Assembly (NCBI GenBank): GCA_031287395.1
Contig: JAITTA010000301.1
Span: 1 to 13,818 of the forward strand
Length of the DNA stretch: 13,818 nt
Direction: 5' to 3'
From: Dysgonamonadaceae bacterium
GTDB taxonomy: Bacteria > Bacteroidota > Bacteroidia > Bacteroidales > Azobacteroidaceae
Part shown: positions 6,355 to 12,620 of the stretch, piece by piece
Layout: every line of letters begins with the position of its first letter
How positions within the stretch are numbered: the stretch's first letter is position 1
Position numbers and translations under genes: made by a program
The notes under the pieces: generated by a model
The model's database searches: none
What the model was told of the DNA's origin: nothing
What the model saw: the letters and a program-made list of their open reading frames with translations, nothing else

Positions 6355-7578
6355 TTAGTTGATATCGACACTTCCTTTAATTCTCAGTATGATGCTGGCA
6401 GGGTCTCCGGAAGTTTCGACTGTAATTGTTTTATCAAATGGACCGGGGCGCCCTGCAGGGTCGAATGTGGCCTTTACATGTCCTTGCTTTCCCGGAGCGA
6501 TAGGCTCTTTCGTCCATTCGGGGGTAGTACAGCCGCAGGAGGGTTTTACATTAGAGATTACAACCGGTTTGCCTGTATTATTCGTGAGGGTGAATACGGC
6601 AGTAACTTTCCCGTCTTTTTCCTTGATTGTTTTGAAATCGTGGGTTGTTTCGTTGACTGAAATTTGGTTGGGATTATTGATTTTTATCTCTACCGTCTTT
6701 GCTGTATCCTGACCGGTTAAAGATACATTGTTGTTTGCCAGAACGGTCATTCCCGCAAACATAGGAACTATCAGAGCAAATTTTATTAATTGCATCCGGT
6801 TTGAATTTTTCTTGTTCATCATTGTGATTCGTTTTTTTAAATGATTAAAATTAAAATTATTGGTAATTCCCAGATAAGCCGGTATTTGACTTACCTTCAG
6901 GAGTTCCTGTTGGTATTGGCGCCTGTCGTAACCTGCTTCCAGAATTTGTTTATCGGTGTAAAATTCGATATTTTGCTTTACAGCTTGTCTGAATAGCCAT
7001 ACTAAAGGATTGTACCAACAAAGGGCCCAAATCATTTCAAAGAGCATAATATCGACTGAATGCCATTGTGTTACATGTATTTGTTCATGCTTTAAGATGG
7101 CTTTCATTTCTTCGTCGTTATGTAACGTCGGATTTATATAAATAGTTCTGAAAAATGAGAACGGATTGCTTACCGAGTGCATCTTTCTGATTTTGTAGTT
7201 GTGTGAGTTATCTAAAGGAGTTGATTTACTCCTGATTTCCAACAGGCTGACCAGTTGTATTCCCAAACGGATTAATAAAACTGCAATTCCGATTATCATT
7301 ATCAGTAAAATTCCATCTTGTGTGGAAAATCCCTTTTCGGCACCACTCACATTAATAGGAAAATGTGGCGTGATTTGTTGCATGGTTTGTACTTGCATCG
7401 GTGTAAAAAAGACTGAAAAATTGATTAGTGGAAAAAGGAAAGACAAAAGTATGACTGCCAGAAAATAATATCGTTTCCACAAATAAAACGTGTCTTTTCT
7501 TAAAAGAAAGTAATAAAAGCCGTAAAAAACGACCAAAGCGATGTTTACCTTTAATATATACAACAATTCGGCATTCAT
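6355..7578 (-). CDS. BlaR1-like M56 membrane metallopeptidase with C-terminal DUF1573 domain
   Basis: This 407-residue membrane protein starts with three predicted helices (about 6-25, 37-57 and 88-111). They are followed by a cytoplasmic zinc protease segment with the motif HEQIH (H164, E165, H168) and a likely third ligand E205 (NIEFYTDK), as in the M56 family that includes BlaR1 and MecR1. A fourth helix (about 263-281) follows. The tail (about 310-405) is a DUF1573 Ig-like domain, recognised by HDFKTIKEKDGKVTAVFTLTN, the PSCGCTTPEW segment and APGKQGHVKATFDP. M56 receptors sense something outside the cell and then cleave or inactivate a BlaI-type repressor; here the tail would take the place of the penicillin-binding sensor of true BlaR1. 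The start overlaps the BlaI stop (ATGA), so the two are translated together. Beta-lactam sensing is not implied: no PBP-like domain and no beta-lactamase gene is present. The ligand is unknown. Confidence 0.88.
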   Translation of the reverse strand: MNAELLYILKVNIALVVFYGFYYFLLRKDTFYLWKRYYFLAVILLSFLFPLINFSVFFTPMQVQTMQQITPHFPINVSGAEKGFSTQDGILLIMIIGIAVLLIRLGIQLVSLLEIRSKSTPLDNSHNYKIRKMHSVSNPFSFFRTIYINPTLHNDEEMKAILKHEQIHVTQWHSVDIMLFEMIWALCWYNPLVWLFRQAVKQNIEFYTDKQILEAGYDRRQYQQELLKVSQIPAYLGITNNFNFNHLKKRITMMNKKNSNRMQLIKFALIVPMFAGMTVLANNNVSLTGQDTAKTVEIKINNPNQISVNETTHDFKTIKEKDGKVTAVFTLTNNTGKPVVISNVKPSCGCTTPEWTKEPIAPGKQGHVKATFDPAGRPGPFDKTITVETSGDPASIILRIKGSVDIN

Positions 7579-7943
7579 GGTTTTAGATTTTCCCGTTCGA
7601 TCATTTCCGCCAGTTCTCTCAGTTCTTCCGGAGTCAGAGCATTTTCATTTACGAAAAATGCAACCAGATCTTTATACGAATTTTTAAAATAATTTCGTAC
7701 GAAACCCGACATGAAAGTCTTTTTGTATTCCTCTTCCTGAATTGAAGGAGAGTATTTATATACATTCCCGTATTTTCGGGAGGAAACATAGTTCTTCTTT
7801 TCCAGATTTTTTACAATAGAAGCCAGTGTTGTATACGGCAACCGGGGTTCAGGGTAACTTTCCAGATAATCTTTGATGAAGCCGGAACCTTTGTACCAGA
7901 TGATCCTCATCGCTTCTTCCTCCTGTATTGTCAATTTTTCCAT
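7575..7943 (-). CDS. BlaI/MecI-family winged-helix repressor
   Basis: This 122-residue DNA-binding repressor has an N-terminal winged helix (about residues 1-72; MEKLTIQEEEAMRIIWYKG, then LPYTTLASIVKNLEKKNYV as the recognition region). A C-terminal helical dimerisation part (about 75-120) follows. The length and order fit the BlaI/MecI/CopY family. The start at 7943 was chosen over an upstream ATG at 7997 because the longer form would run through both promoter elements and both operators and would add residues not seen in the family. It is the first gene of an operon with the M56 peptidase, which overlaps it by 4 bp. It very probably represses its own operon through the two dyads at 7954-7989. 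Other targets may exist elsewhere on the chromosome but cannot be seen here. Confidence 0.92.
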   Translation of the reverse strand: MEKLTIQEEEAMRIIWYKGSGFIKDYLESYPEPRLPYTTLASIVKNLEKKNYVSSRKYGNVYKYSPSIQEEEYKKTFMSGFVRNYFKNSYKDLVAFFVNENALTPEELRELAEMIERENLKP

Positions 7944-7953
7944 ATAAAAAGAA

Positions 7954-7989
7954 TTACGAAATTTTCGCAAAGTTACGAAACTTTCGTAA
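7954..7989 (-). promoter_or_regulatory. two tandem 17-bp BlaI-type operators
   Basis: Two dyads lie side by side with a 2-bp gap and centres 19 bp apart. The promoter-proximal one is a perfect inverted repeat, TTACGAAACTTTCGTAA (7973-7989). The second, TTACGAAATTTTCGCAA (7954-7970), has one mismatch between its arms. The outermost halves also form a perfect 11-bp inverted repeat, GAATTACGAAA (7951-7961) with TTTCGTAATTC (7982-7992). One dyad fills the spacer between -33 and -7; the other covers the region just after -7. Binding by the adjacent BlaI-type repressor is inferred from position and symmetry. Confidence 0.75.
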
Positions 7990-7998
7990 TTCAGCAAA
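7968..7998 (-). promoter_or_regulatory. promoter of the BlaI-M56 operon
   Basis: On the minus strand a -33 element TTTG (7995-7998) and a -7 element TAACTTTG (7968-7975) are separated by 19 bp, matching the Bacteroidetes consensus. Transcription would start near 7961, giving a short leader of roughly 18 nt before the ATG at 7943. Both operators overlap this promoter, so repressor binding should block RNA polymerase directly. Confidence 0.7.
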
Positions 7999-8033
7999 TT
8001 TTTTTGGAAAAAAATTAAAAAATTTATATTGAA

Positions 8034-8222
8034 TCAACGAAAAATGTTGAGAGATAAATAGTTGTAAGTTATTTCAATGGCAGTGGCGGCGGCGGTGTCT
8101 AATACATCGGCTTTCAGCAGGTCGTAATAACGAACTTCCGGAAAACGTTGTTTCAAAAATGTAGTTTTTCCTGTTTGACGTGCTCCAAACAAGAAAATGC
8201 TCTCATTTTCAGCATCTTGCAT
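8034..8222 (-). pseudogene. truncated remnant of an AAA+ ATPase (DUF4143-type)
   Basis: Only about 62 codons remain. They include a clear Walker A segment, IFLFGARQTGKTTFLKQRFP, followed by EVRYYDLLKADV, which is how the ATPase domain of the roughly 400-residue AAA_14/DUF4143 proteins begins. After that the resemblance stops: the tail (DTAAATAIEITYNYLSLNIFR) looks like translated intergenic sequence, and Walker B, the sensor residues and the whole C-terminal domain are missing. The reading frame is open upstream to the cdaA stop codon, so the original start is unclear; the ATG at 8222 is only the first available. The tail shares the 13-mer AGTTGTAAGTTAT (8060-8072) with the repeat region at 3918-3930. 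It is best read as a dead fragment left by a deletion. A small functional protein is unlikely. Confidence 0.7.
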
Positions 8223-8273
8223 TTTAAAAATCTTGTAATCATAAGTTTTACGAATACTCGGTGCTCTTCGAAA

Positions 8274-9053
8274 TTATTCCTCCGTTTCTTTCTTTGCAAT
8301 CAACAATTTTTGAAGTTCTTCCCCTGAAAGGTTTAAATGTAGTTTCCCCTTGTGTGCCAGGGAAATATTTCCGGTTTCTTCGGATACCACAATGACTTTG
8401 GCATCGGTTTCCTGTGATATTCCAAGAGCCGACCGGTGACGTAGTCCCAAATCTTTCGGGATATCATTTTTTTGGGAAACCGGCAGGATACAGGAGGCCG
8501 CTTTGATTTTTTTGTCCACGATAATCATGGCTCCGTCGTGTAACGGACTGTTTTTAAAGAAAATATTTTCAATCAGCCGGGTGCTTAAACTGGCGTTGAG
8601 TATTTCTCCGGTCTGAATATATAATTCCAGGCTGATATCCTGTTGGAGAACCATCAAGGCTCCGGTTTTGGTTTTCGACATGTTCATCGAAGCTAATACG
8701 ATGGGCATGACATACGAGAGATCTTCTTTTATCGAATCGTTTTTGGAATAAAATATCCGCGTAAGAAATTTCCACCCGCGGTGTGAACCCATTGCCTGCA
8801 GGAAGCGCCGGATTTCATCCTGAAACAGGATAATTAAAACGATGAAACCGACACTGATGAATTTATCCAGGATGGCGCCCATTAACCGCATTTCGAGGAT
8901 CTGGGAAATCACAATCCATGTAGCAATAAACGCTAAGATACCACTGAAGATAGCCGTTGTGCCGGATTTCTTCATCAGTTGGTAGAGTTTATAAAGGAAA
9001 AATGCTACCAGCAAAACATCAATGGCGTCTTTTATACCGAAATCAAAATGCAT
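8274..9053 (-). CDS. cdaA: CdaA-type membrane diadenylate cyclase
   Basis: This 259-residue enzyme makes cyclic di-AMP from two ATP. Three N-terminal membrane helices are predicted (about 9-27, 33-50 and 60-78). They are followed by the DisA_N cyclase domain (about 85-240) with both diagnostic motifs, DGA (173-175) and RHRSA (205-209), and the SEETG segment at 224-228. The length and order match CdaA (DacA/YbbP), the housekeeping cyclase. Cyclic di-AMP typically controls potassium and osmolyte balance and cell-wall stability. The gene starts inside the end of folP (11-bp overlap), so it is translated from the same transcript. No YbbR-like regulator gene, the usual partner in Firmicutes, follows it; the next thing downstream is the ATPase remnant. 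Confidence 0.95.
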   Translation of the reverse strand: MHFDFGIKDAIDVLLVAFFLYKLYQLMKKSGTTAIFSGILAFIATWIVISQILEMRLMGAILDKFISVGFIVLIILFQDEIRRFLQAMGSHRGWKFLTRIFYSKNDSIKEDLSYVMPIVLASMNMSKTKTGALMVLQQDISLELYIQTGEILNASLSTRLIENIFFKNSPLHDGAMIIVDKKIKAASCILPVSQKNDIPKDLGLRHRSALGISQETDAKVIVVSEETGNISLAHKGKLHLNLSGEELQKLLIAKKETEE

Positions 9054-9885
9054 GGGATGCTTCTTTCATTTTGTTATAAATCTTTACACATTCTACGGCT
9101 TCTTTCACATCATGTACCCGTAAGATGGATGCTCCTTTCATCAGAGCAATGGTATTCAGTACCGAAGTTCCGTTCAAAGCCTCTTCGGCACTGCAATCCA
9201 ATACCTCGCGAATCATGGTTTTACGTGAAACCCCAACCAGGATAGGGAGTTCAAATATACGAAATTCTTTTAAAACCTTCATTAAGTAGTAGTTTTGGTC
9301 CGTATTTTTACTGAACCCGAATCCGGGATCGAGAATGATATTATTGACGCCCTTCTGATGCAGGAGATTAATTTTGTTTGAAAAATAAAGGAATATCTCT
9401 TTCATCAGATGTTCGTATCCGGCGTATTGCATCATGGTTTGAGGACTTCCTTTCATGTGCATTGCGATATAGGGAATTTTCAGATCGGCTACGGTATCGA
9501 ACATTTTCTCGTCCAATTCTCCGGCCGAAATATCATTGATAAGAGCCACACCGAATTTTTCGACACAATGGCGGGCAATTCCCGACCGGAACGTATCGAC
9601 GGAAACGATGGCTTCCGGAAATTCCCGGAACAGAATTCTCAAACCGTATTCCAGACGCTCTATTTCCTCTTCAGCGCTTACATACTTGGCATTCGGACGG
9701 GAGGAATATCCTCCAACGTCGATTATGTCGGCCCTTTCTTCCTTGATTTGATGTACACGATCAATGATTTCCTGTTCTGTTTGCTTCCTGCTTCCCCGGA
9801 AAAACGAATCGGGAGTAAGGTTGAGAATACCCATGACCAGGGGCCGGGACAGATCGATTAATTCGCCTTTAATATTAATATACAT
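9043..9885 (-). CDS. folP: dihydropteroate synthase
   Basis: The 280-residue enzyme joins 6-hydroxymethyl-7,8-dihydropterin pyrophosphate with p-aminobenzoate to give dihydropteroate in folate synthesis, in the cytoplasm. The TIM-barrel motifs are complete: MGILNLTPDSF (18-28, with N22), DVGGYSSRP (56-64), D97 in VSVDT, N117 in INDIS, DPGFGFSKN (186-194), SRKTMI with K222 and RVHDV (256-260). These cover the pterin, pyrophosphate and pABA/sulfonamide sites. The pABA loops look ordinary, and no insertion of the kind carried by plasmid Sul enzymes is seen, so sulfonamide resistance is not suggested. It is the first gene of a folP-cdaA operon behind a clear promoter at 9913-9944, divergent from murF. 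Confidence 0.96.
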   Translation of the reverse strand: MYINIKGELIDLSRPLVMGILNLTPDSFFRGSRKQTEQEIIDRVHQIKEERADIIDVGGYSSRPNAKYVSAEEEIERLEYGLRILFREFPEAIVSVDTFRSGIARHCVEKFGVALINDISAGELDEKMFDTVADLKIPYIAMHMKGSPQTMMQYAGYEHLMKEIFLYFSNKINLLHQKGVNNIILDPGFGFSKNTDQNYYLMKVLKEFRIFELPILVGVSRKTMIREVLDCSAEEALNGTSVLNTIALMKGASILRVHDVKEAVECVKIYNKMKEASHAF

Positions 9886-9912
9886 GAGTTTTCCGTGTGA
9901 ACTTATTTTTTA

Positions 9913-9944
9913 CAAAAGTAAATTTAAAAACACAAAGACACAAA
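9913..9944 (-). promoter_or_regulatory. Bacteroidetes-type promoter of folP-cdaA
   Basis: On the minus strand a -33 element TTTG (9941-9944) and a -7 element TACTTTTG (9913-9920) are separated by 20 bp, a full match to the consensus. Transcription would start near 9907, about 20 nt before the folP ATG. The -33 element falls within a small imperfect duplication, ACACAAAG (9930-9937) and again at 9938-9945. Confidence 0.7.
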
Positions 9945-9972
9945 GAAGAAGAAGTTATTTATTTACTTTTTG

Positions 9973-9980
9973 TATTTTTG
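9973..9980 (+). promoter_or_regulatory. possible -7 element for murF
   Basis: TATTTTTG matches the Bacteroidetes -7 consensus TAnnTTTG and lies 16 bp before the murF ATG. No TTTG is found 19-21 bp upstream, so the promoter is incomplete. The predicted leader would be only about 10 nt. A TTG at 9970 that would lengthen the reading frame overlaps this element and is unlikely to be the start. Confidence 0.35.
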
Positions 9981-9996
9981 TCTGAAAATTAAAAAC

Positions 9997-11289
9997 ATGA
10001 AGGTAAGCGAACTTTACAAAGTCTATCTGGCATATCCGTTGGTGACTACGGATACCCGGAATTGCAGTCCGGGATCTATCTTTTTTGCTTTGAAAGGGGA
10101 AAATTTCGACGGAAATCATTTTGTGGAAGAGGCTTTGGCTAAAGGTTGCGAGTTTGCAGTCTGCGATTCCGGGGATGTTCCTGCCGGGGAAAAGATCATT
10201 CGGGTTGACAACAGTTTGAAAACTTTACAGAAACTGGCAAATTATCATCGCCGGCAATTGAAAACGCCGGTTATAGGGATTACCGGTACCAATGGAAAGA
10301 CGACAACCAAGGAACTGATGGCTGCAGTACTGTCTTCTACTTATCATGTATTGTCTACACAGGGCAACCTGAATAATCACATCGGAGTTCCTCTCACTCT
10401 CTTGCAACTTCGTCCGGAGCATGAATATGCAATCATTGAGATGGGGGCCAACCATCCGGGTGAAATCAAAACGTTGACCGGGATTGCAGAACCCGATTTC
10501 GGTATCATTACCAATGTGGGAAAAGCTCACCTCGAAGGTTTCGGTTCTTTCGAAGGCGTCATTCGTGCTAAAGGGGAGTTGTACGACTATTTGAGAAAAA
10601 CAGGGGGAACCGTGTTTCTCAATCATGAAAATTCTTATCTAAATACTATTGTAGGGAACCTGAAAAAGGTATTTTACGGGAAAACGAGTGATTCTTTTGT
10701 CTGGGGAAATGCGATTTCTTCTTTCCCGTTTCTGAGTTTCGAGTGGTATCGGGGAGATAAAATGTATCCTGTCAAGACGCAATTGGTCGGAGAATACAAT
10801 CTGGAAAATGCTTTAGCTGCCGTTGCTGTGGGAAATTACTTCTCCGTGGGCGCACACGGAATTAACAAGGCCTTGGAAGAATATATTCCTCAAAATAATC
10901 GTTCTCAATTCAGGGATACCGGGAAAAATAAATTGATTATCGACGCATACAATGCCAATCCTACCAGCATGGCGGCAGCATTGGAAAATTTCGATAAAAT
11001 GCAGGTTTCTCCTAAAATGGTGATACTTGGAGATATGAAGGAATTGGGTATCCAGAGTCCGGAGGAACATCGGAAAATAATCGACTTGATTGAAAAATCG
11101 GCTTTTGATAAGGTATTTTTATGTGGGCCGGAGTTTTCATCCTTACCGGTTCTTCATCCGGATGCCTGCCGGTTTGAAAAAAACGAAGACCTGATTCAAT
11201 ACCTGGTTTCTTCCGATATTACAGGATACCATATATTGATCAAAGGTTCGCGAGGAATCCGGTTGGAAAAAACCATTGGATTTTTGTAA
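9997..11289 (+). CDS. murF: UDP-N-acetylmuramoyl-tripeptide--D-alanyl-D-alanine ligase
   Basis: This 430-residue Mur ligase uses ATP to add the D-Ala-D-Ala dipeptide to the UDP-MurNAc-tripeptide, the last cytoplasmic step in building the peptidoglycan precursor. The three usual domains are visible: an N-terminal substrate-binding part (TTDTRNCSPGSIFFALKGENFDGNHF, about 1-88), a central ATPase (about 91-300) with the P-loop GITGTNGKTTT (94-104), EMGANHPGEI, TNVGKAHLEGFGS and the likely carbamylated lysine K192 (RAKGEL), and a C-terminal domain (about 305-430) with DAYNANPTSM, LGDMKELG and KGSRG. The order and length fit MurF rather than MurE or MurC. The gene stands alone, away from the main dcw wall-synthesis cluster. 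The ATG at 9997 was preferred to a TTG at 9970 because it begins the conserved N-terminus (MKVSELYKVYL). Confidence 0.95.
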   Translation: MKVSELYKVYLAYPLVTTDTRNCSPGSIFFALKGENFDGNHFVEEALAKGCEFAVCDSGDVPAGEKIIRVDNSLKTLQKLANYHRRQLKTPVIGITGTNGKTTTKELMAAVLSSTYHVLSTQGNLNNHIGVPLTLLQLRPEHEYAIIEMGANHPGEIKTLTGIAEPDFGIITNVGKAHLEGFGSFEGVIRAKGELYDYLRKTGGTVFLNHENSYLNTIVGNLKKVFYGKTSDSFVWGNAISSFPFLSFEWYRGDKMYPVKTQLVGEYNLENALAAVAVGNYFSVGAHGINKALEEYIPQNNRSQFRDTGKNKLIIDAYNANPTSMAAALENFDKMQVSPKMVILGDMKELGIQSPEEHRKIIDLIEKSAFDKVFLCGPEFSSLPVLHPDACRFEKNEDLIQYLVSSDITGYHILIKGSRGIRLEKTIGFL

Positions 11290-11329
11290 ATAAAATTATA
11301 TTATTATATTGTCCGAAAAATTCGATACC

Positions 11330-12619
11330 ATGAAAAATCAAAAATTACCTGTTGTGGCAGGAAACATGTTATTCCCGTTTATTCTTGTCACCTCCCTTTT
11401 TGCCCTGTGGGGATTTGCTAATGATATCACAAATCCGATGGTGGCTGCATTTAAGAATATCCTGTTGATTTCCAACTTTGAAAGTTCTCTGGTACAGTTT
11501 GCTTTTTATGGGGGATATTGTTTTATGGCAATTCCTGCGGCTATTTTTATTAAACGCTTCAATTATAAAAAAGGAATTCTGATGGGATTGACTTTGTATT
11601 CTATCGGTTGTTTCCTGTTTATTCCTGCGGGTAATGCCATTGCCTTCTGGGCTTTTCTTATGGCCTATTTTGTGATGACCTGTGGGCTGGCTTTTCTGGA
11701 AACGACATCTAATCCTTATATCCTCTCTATGGGAGCAGAAGAGACTGCTACACAGCGGCTCAATTTCTCTCAGGCGTTTAATCCGATGGGATCTTTAACC
11801 GGAATGTTGATTGCCAAGGAATTGATTCTTAAAAAATTGAATGAGGCAACGGAAGCCGAGAGAATTGTATTGAAGGATTCGGACCCGGCGGCTTTTTCGG
11901 CGATGCAGAATAATGACTTGAGTGTAGTGAGCGGACCTTATTTGATGCTAGGGGTTATAGTTCTTGTTTTCCTTCTTGTTTTTCTCGTGTCGAAACTTCC
12001 GGGTGATACTCCCAAGGAAGAAAAGGGTTTACGGATGGGAGCTACTTTCAAGCGCCTTCTGAATAATGGACGGTATGTGCGTGCGGTCGTTGCACAGACT
12101 TTTTATGTGGGGGTACAAATTATGGTGTGGACTTTTATTATCCAGTATGCGGAAACCGAACTGGGAATGAGTAAGTCCGATGCACAGGGATACAATATGG
12201 TTGCTATGGGTATTTTTGTAACCAGCCGGTTTATTTGTACTTTTTTGTTGAAATACATTAAGCCGAGTGTCCTTTTGATGGGCTTGGCAATGGGTGGTGT
12301 TGTATTTACCCTGGGTGCTGTATTGATAAAAGGAATGTTTGGCTTGTATAGTCTGGTTGCAATTTCAGCATGTATGTCCTTGATGTTTCCCACTATTTAC
12401 GGGATTGCCCTCAAAGGATTGGGGGATGATGCCAAATTGGGTTCTGCGGGTTTGATCCTTGCGATTGGAGGGGGATGCCTGATGCCTCCGCTCCAGGGAT
12501 TATTAATTGATAAGGCCATTTGGTTCGAATCGTTATCTTCTGTCCGGATTTCGTTTGTATTACCGTTGATTAGTTTTCTTGTAATTGCCTGGTTTGGAAA
12601 CTGGGCTAAAAAGAATTGA
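11330..12619 (+). CDS. FucP-family sugar:proton symporter (MFS)
   Basis: This 429-residue inner-membrane transporter has about twelve predicted helices. It carries the FucP/GluP-family signatures FALWGFANDITNPMV (24-38), QFAFYGGYCFMAIPA, AFLETTSNPYILSMG (121-135, with E124 corresponding to the essential E135 of E. coli FucP) and RLNFSQAFNPMGSLTG. A long cytoplasmic loop separates the two halves. At the position aligned with the essential D46 of E. coli FucP this protein has N35, while an acid is found three residues earlier (D32). That pattern is shared by the GFANDITNP group and suggests a different sugar, perhaps glucose, galactose or an amino sugar; the substrate cannot be settled here. 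The gene follows murF by 40 bp and ends 1 bp before the helicase start. ATG 11330 was chosen over a TTG at 11309, which adds unconserved residues. Confidence 0.9.
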   Translation: MKNQKLPVVAGNMLFPFILVTSLFALWGFANDITNPMVAAFKNILLISNFESSLVQFAFYGGYCFMAIPAAIFIKRFNYKKGILMGLTLYSIGCFLFIPAGNAIAFWAFLMAYFVMTCGLAFLETTSNPYILSMGAEETATQRLNFSQAFNPMGSLTGMLIAKELILKKLNEATEAERIVLKDSDPAAFSAMQNNDLSVVSGPYLMLGVIVLVFLLVFLVSKLPGDTPKEEKGLRMGATFKRLLNNGRYVRAVVAQTFYVGVQIMVWTFIIQYAETELGMSKSDAQGYNMVAMGIFVTSRFICTFLLKYIKPSVLLMGLAMGGVVFTLGAVLIKGMFGLYSLVAISACMSLMFPTIYGIALKGLGDDAKLGSAGLILAIGGGCLMPPLQGLLIDKAIWFESLSSVRISFVLPLISFLVIAWFGNWAKKN

Positions 12620-12620
12620 T

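Noticed and set aside
6355..7578. A beta-lactam resistance sensor (blaR1/mecR1).
   Set aside because: The C-terminal domain is DUF1573-like and not a penicillin-binding domain, and no beta-lactamase or PBP2a gene is in the window.
9409..9861. Long plus-strand open frames across folP (150 and 71 codons).
   Set aside because: They are antisense shadows of a well-conserved gene whose own frame explains the sequence.
9043..9885. A sulfonamide-resistance form of dihydropteroate synthase.
   Set aside because: The pABA-binding loops look standard and the gene sits in a typical chromosomal operon with cdaA, not in a mobile element.
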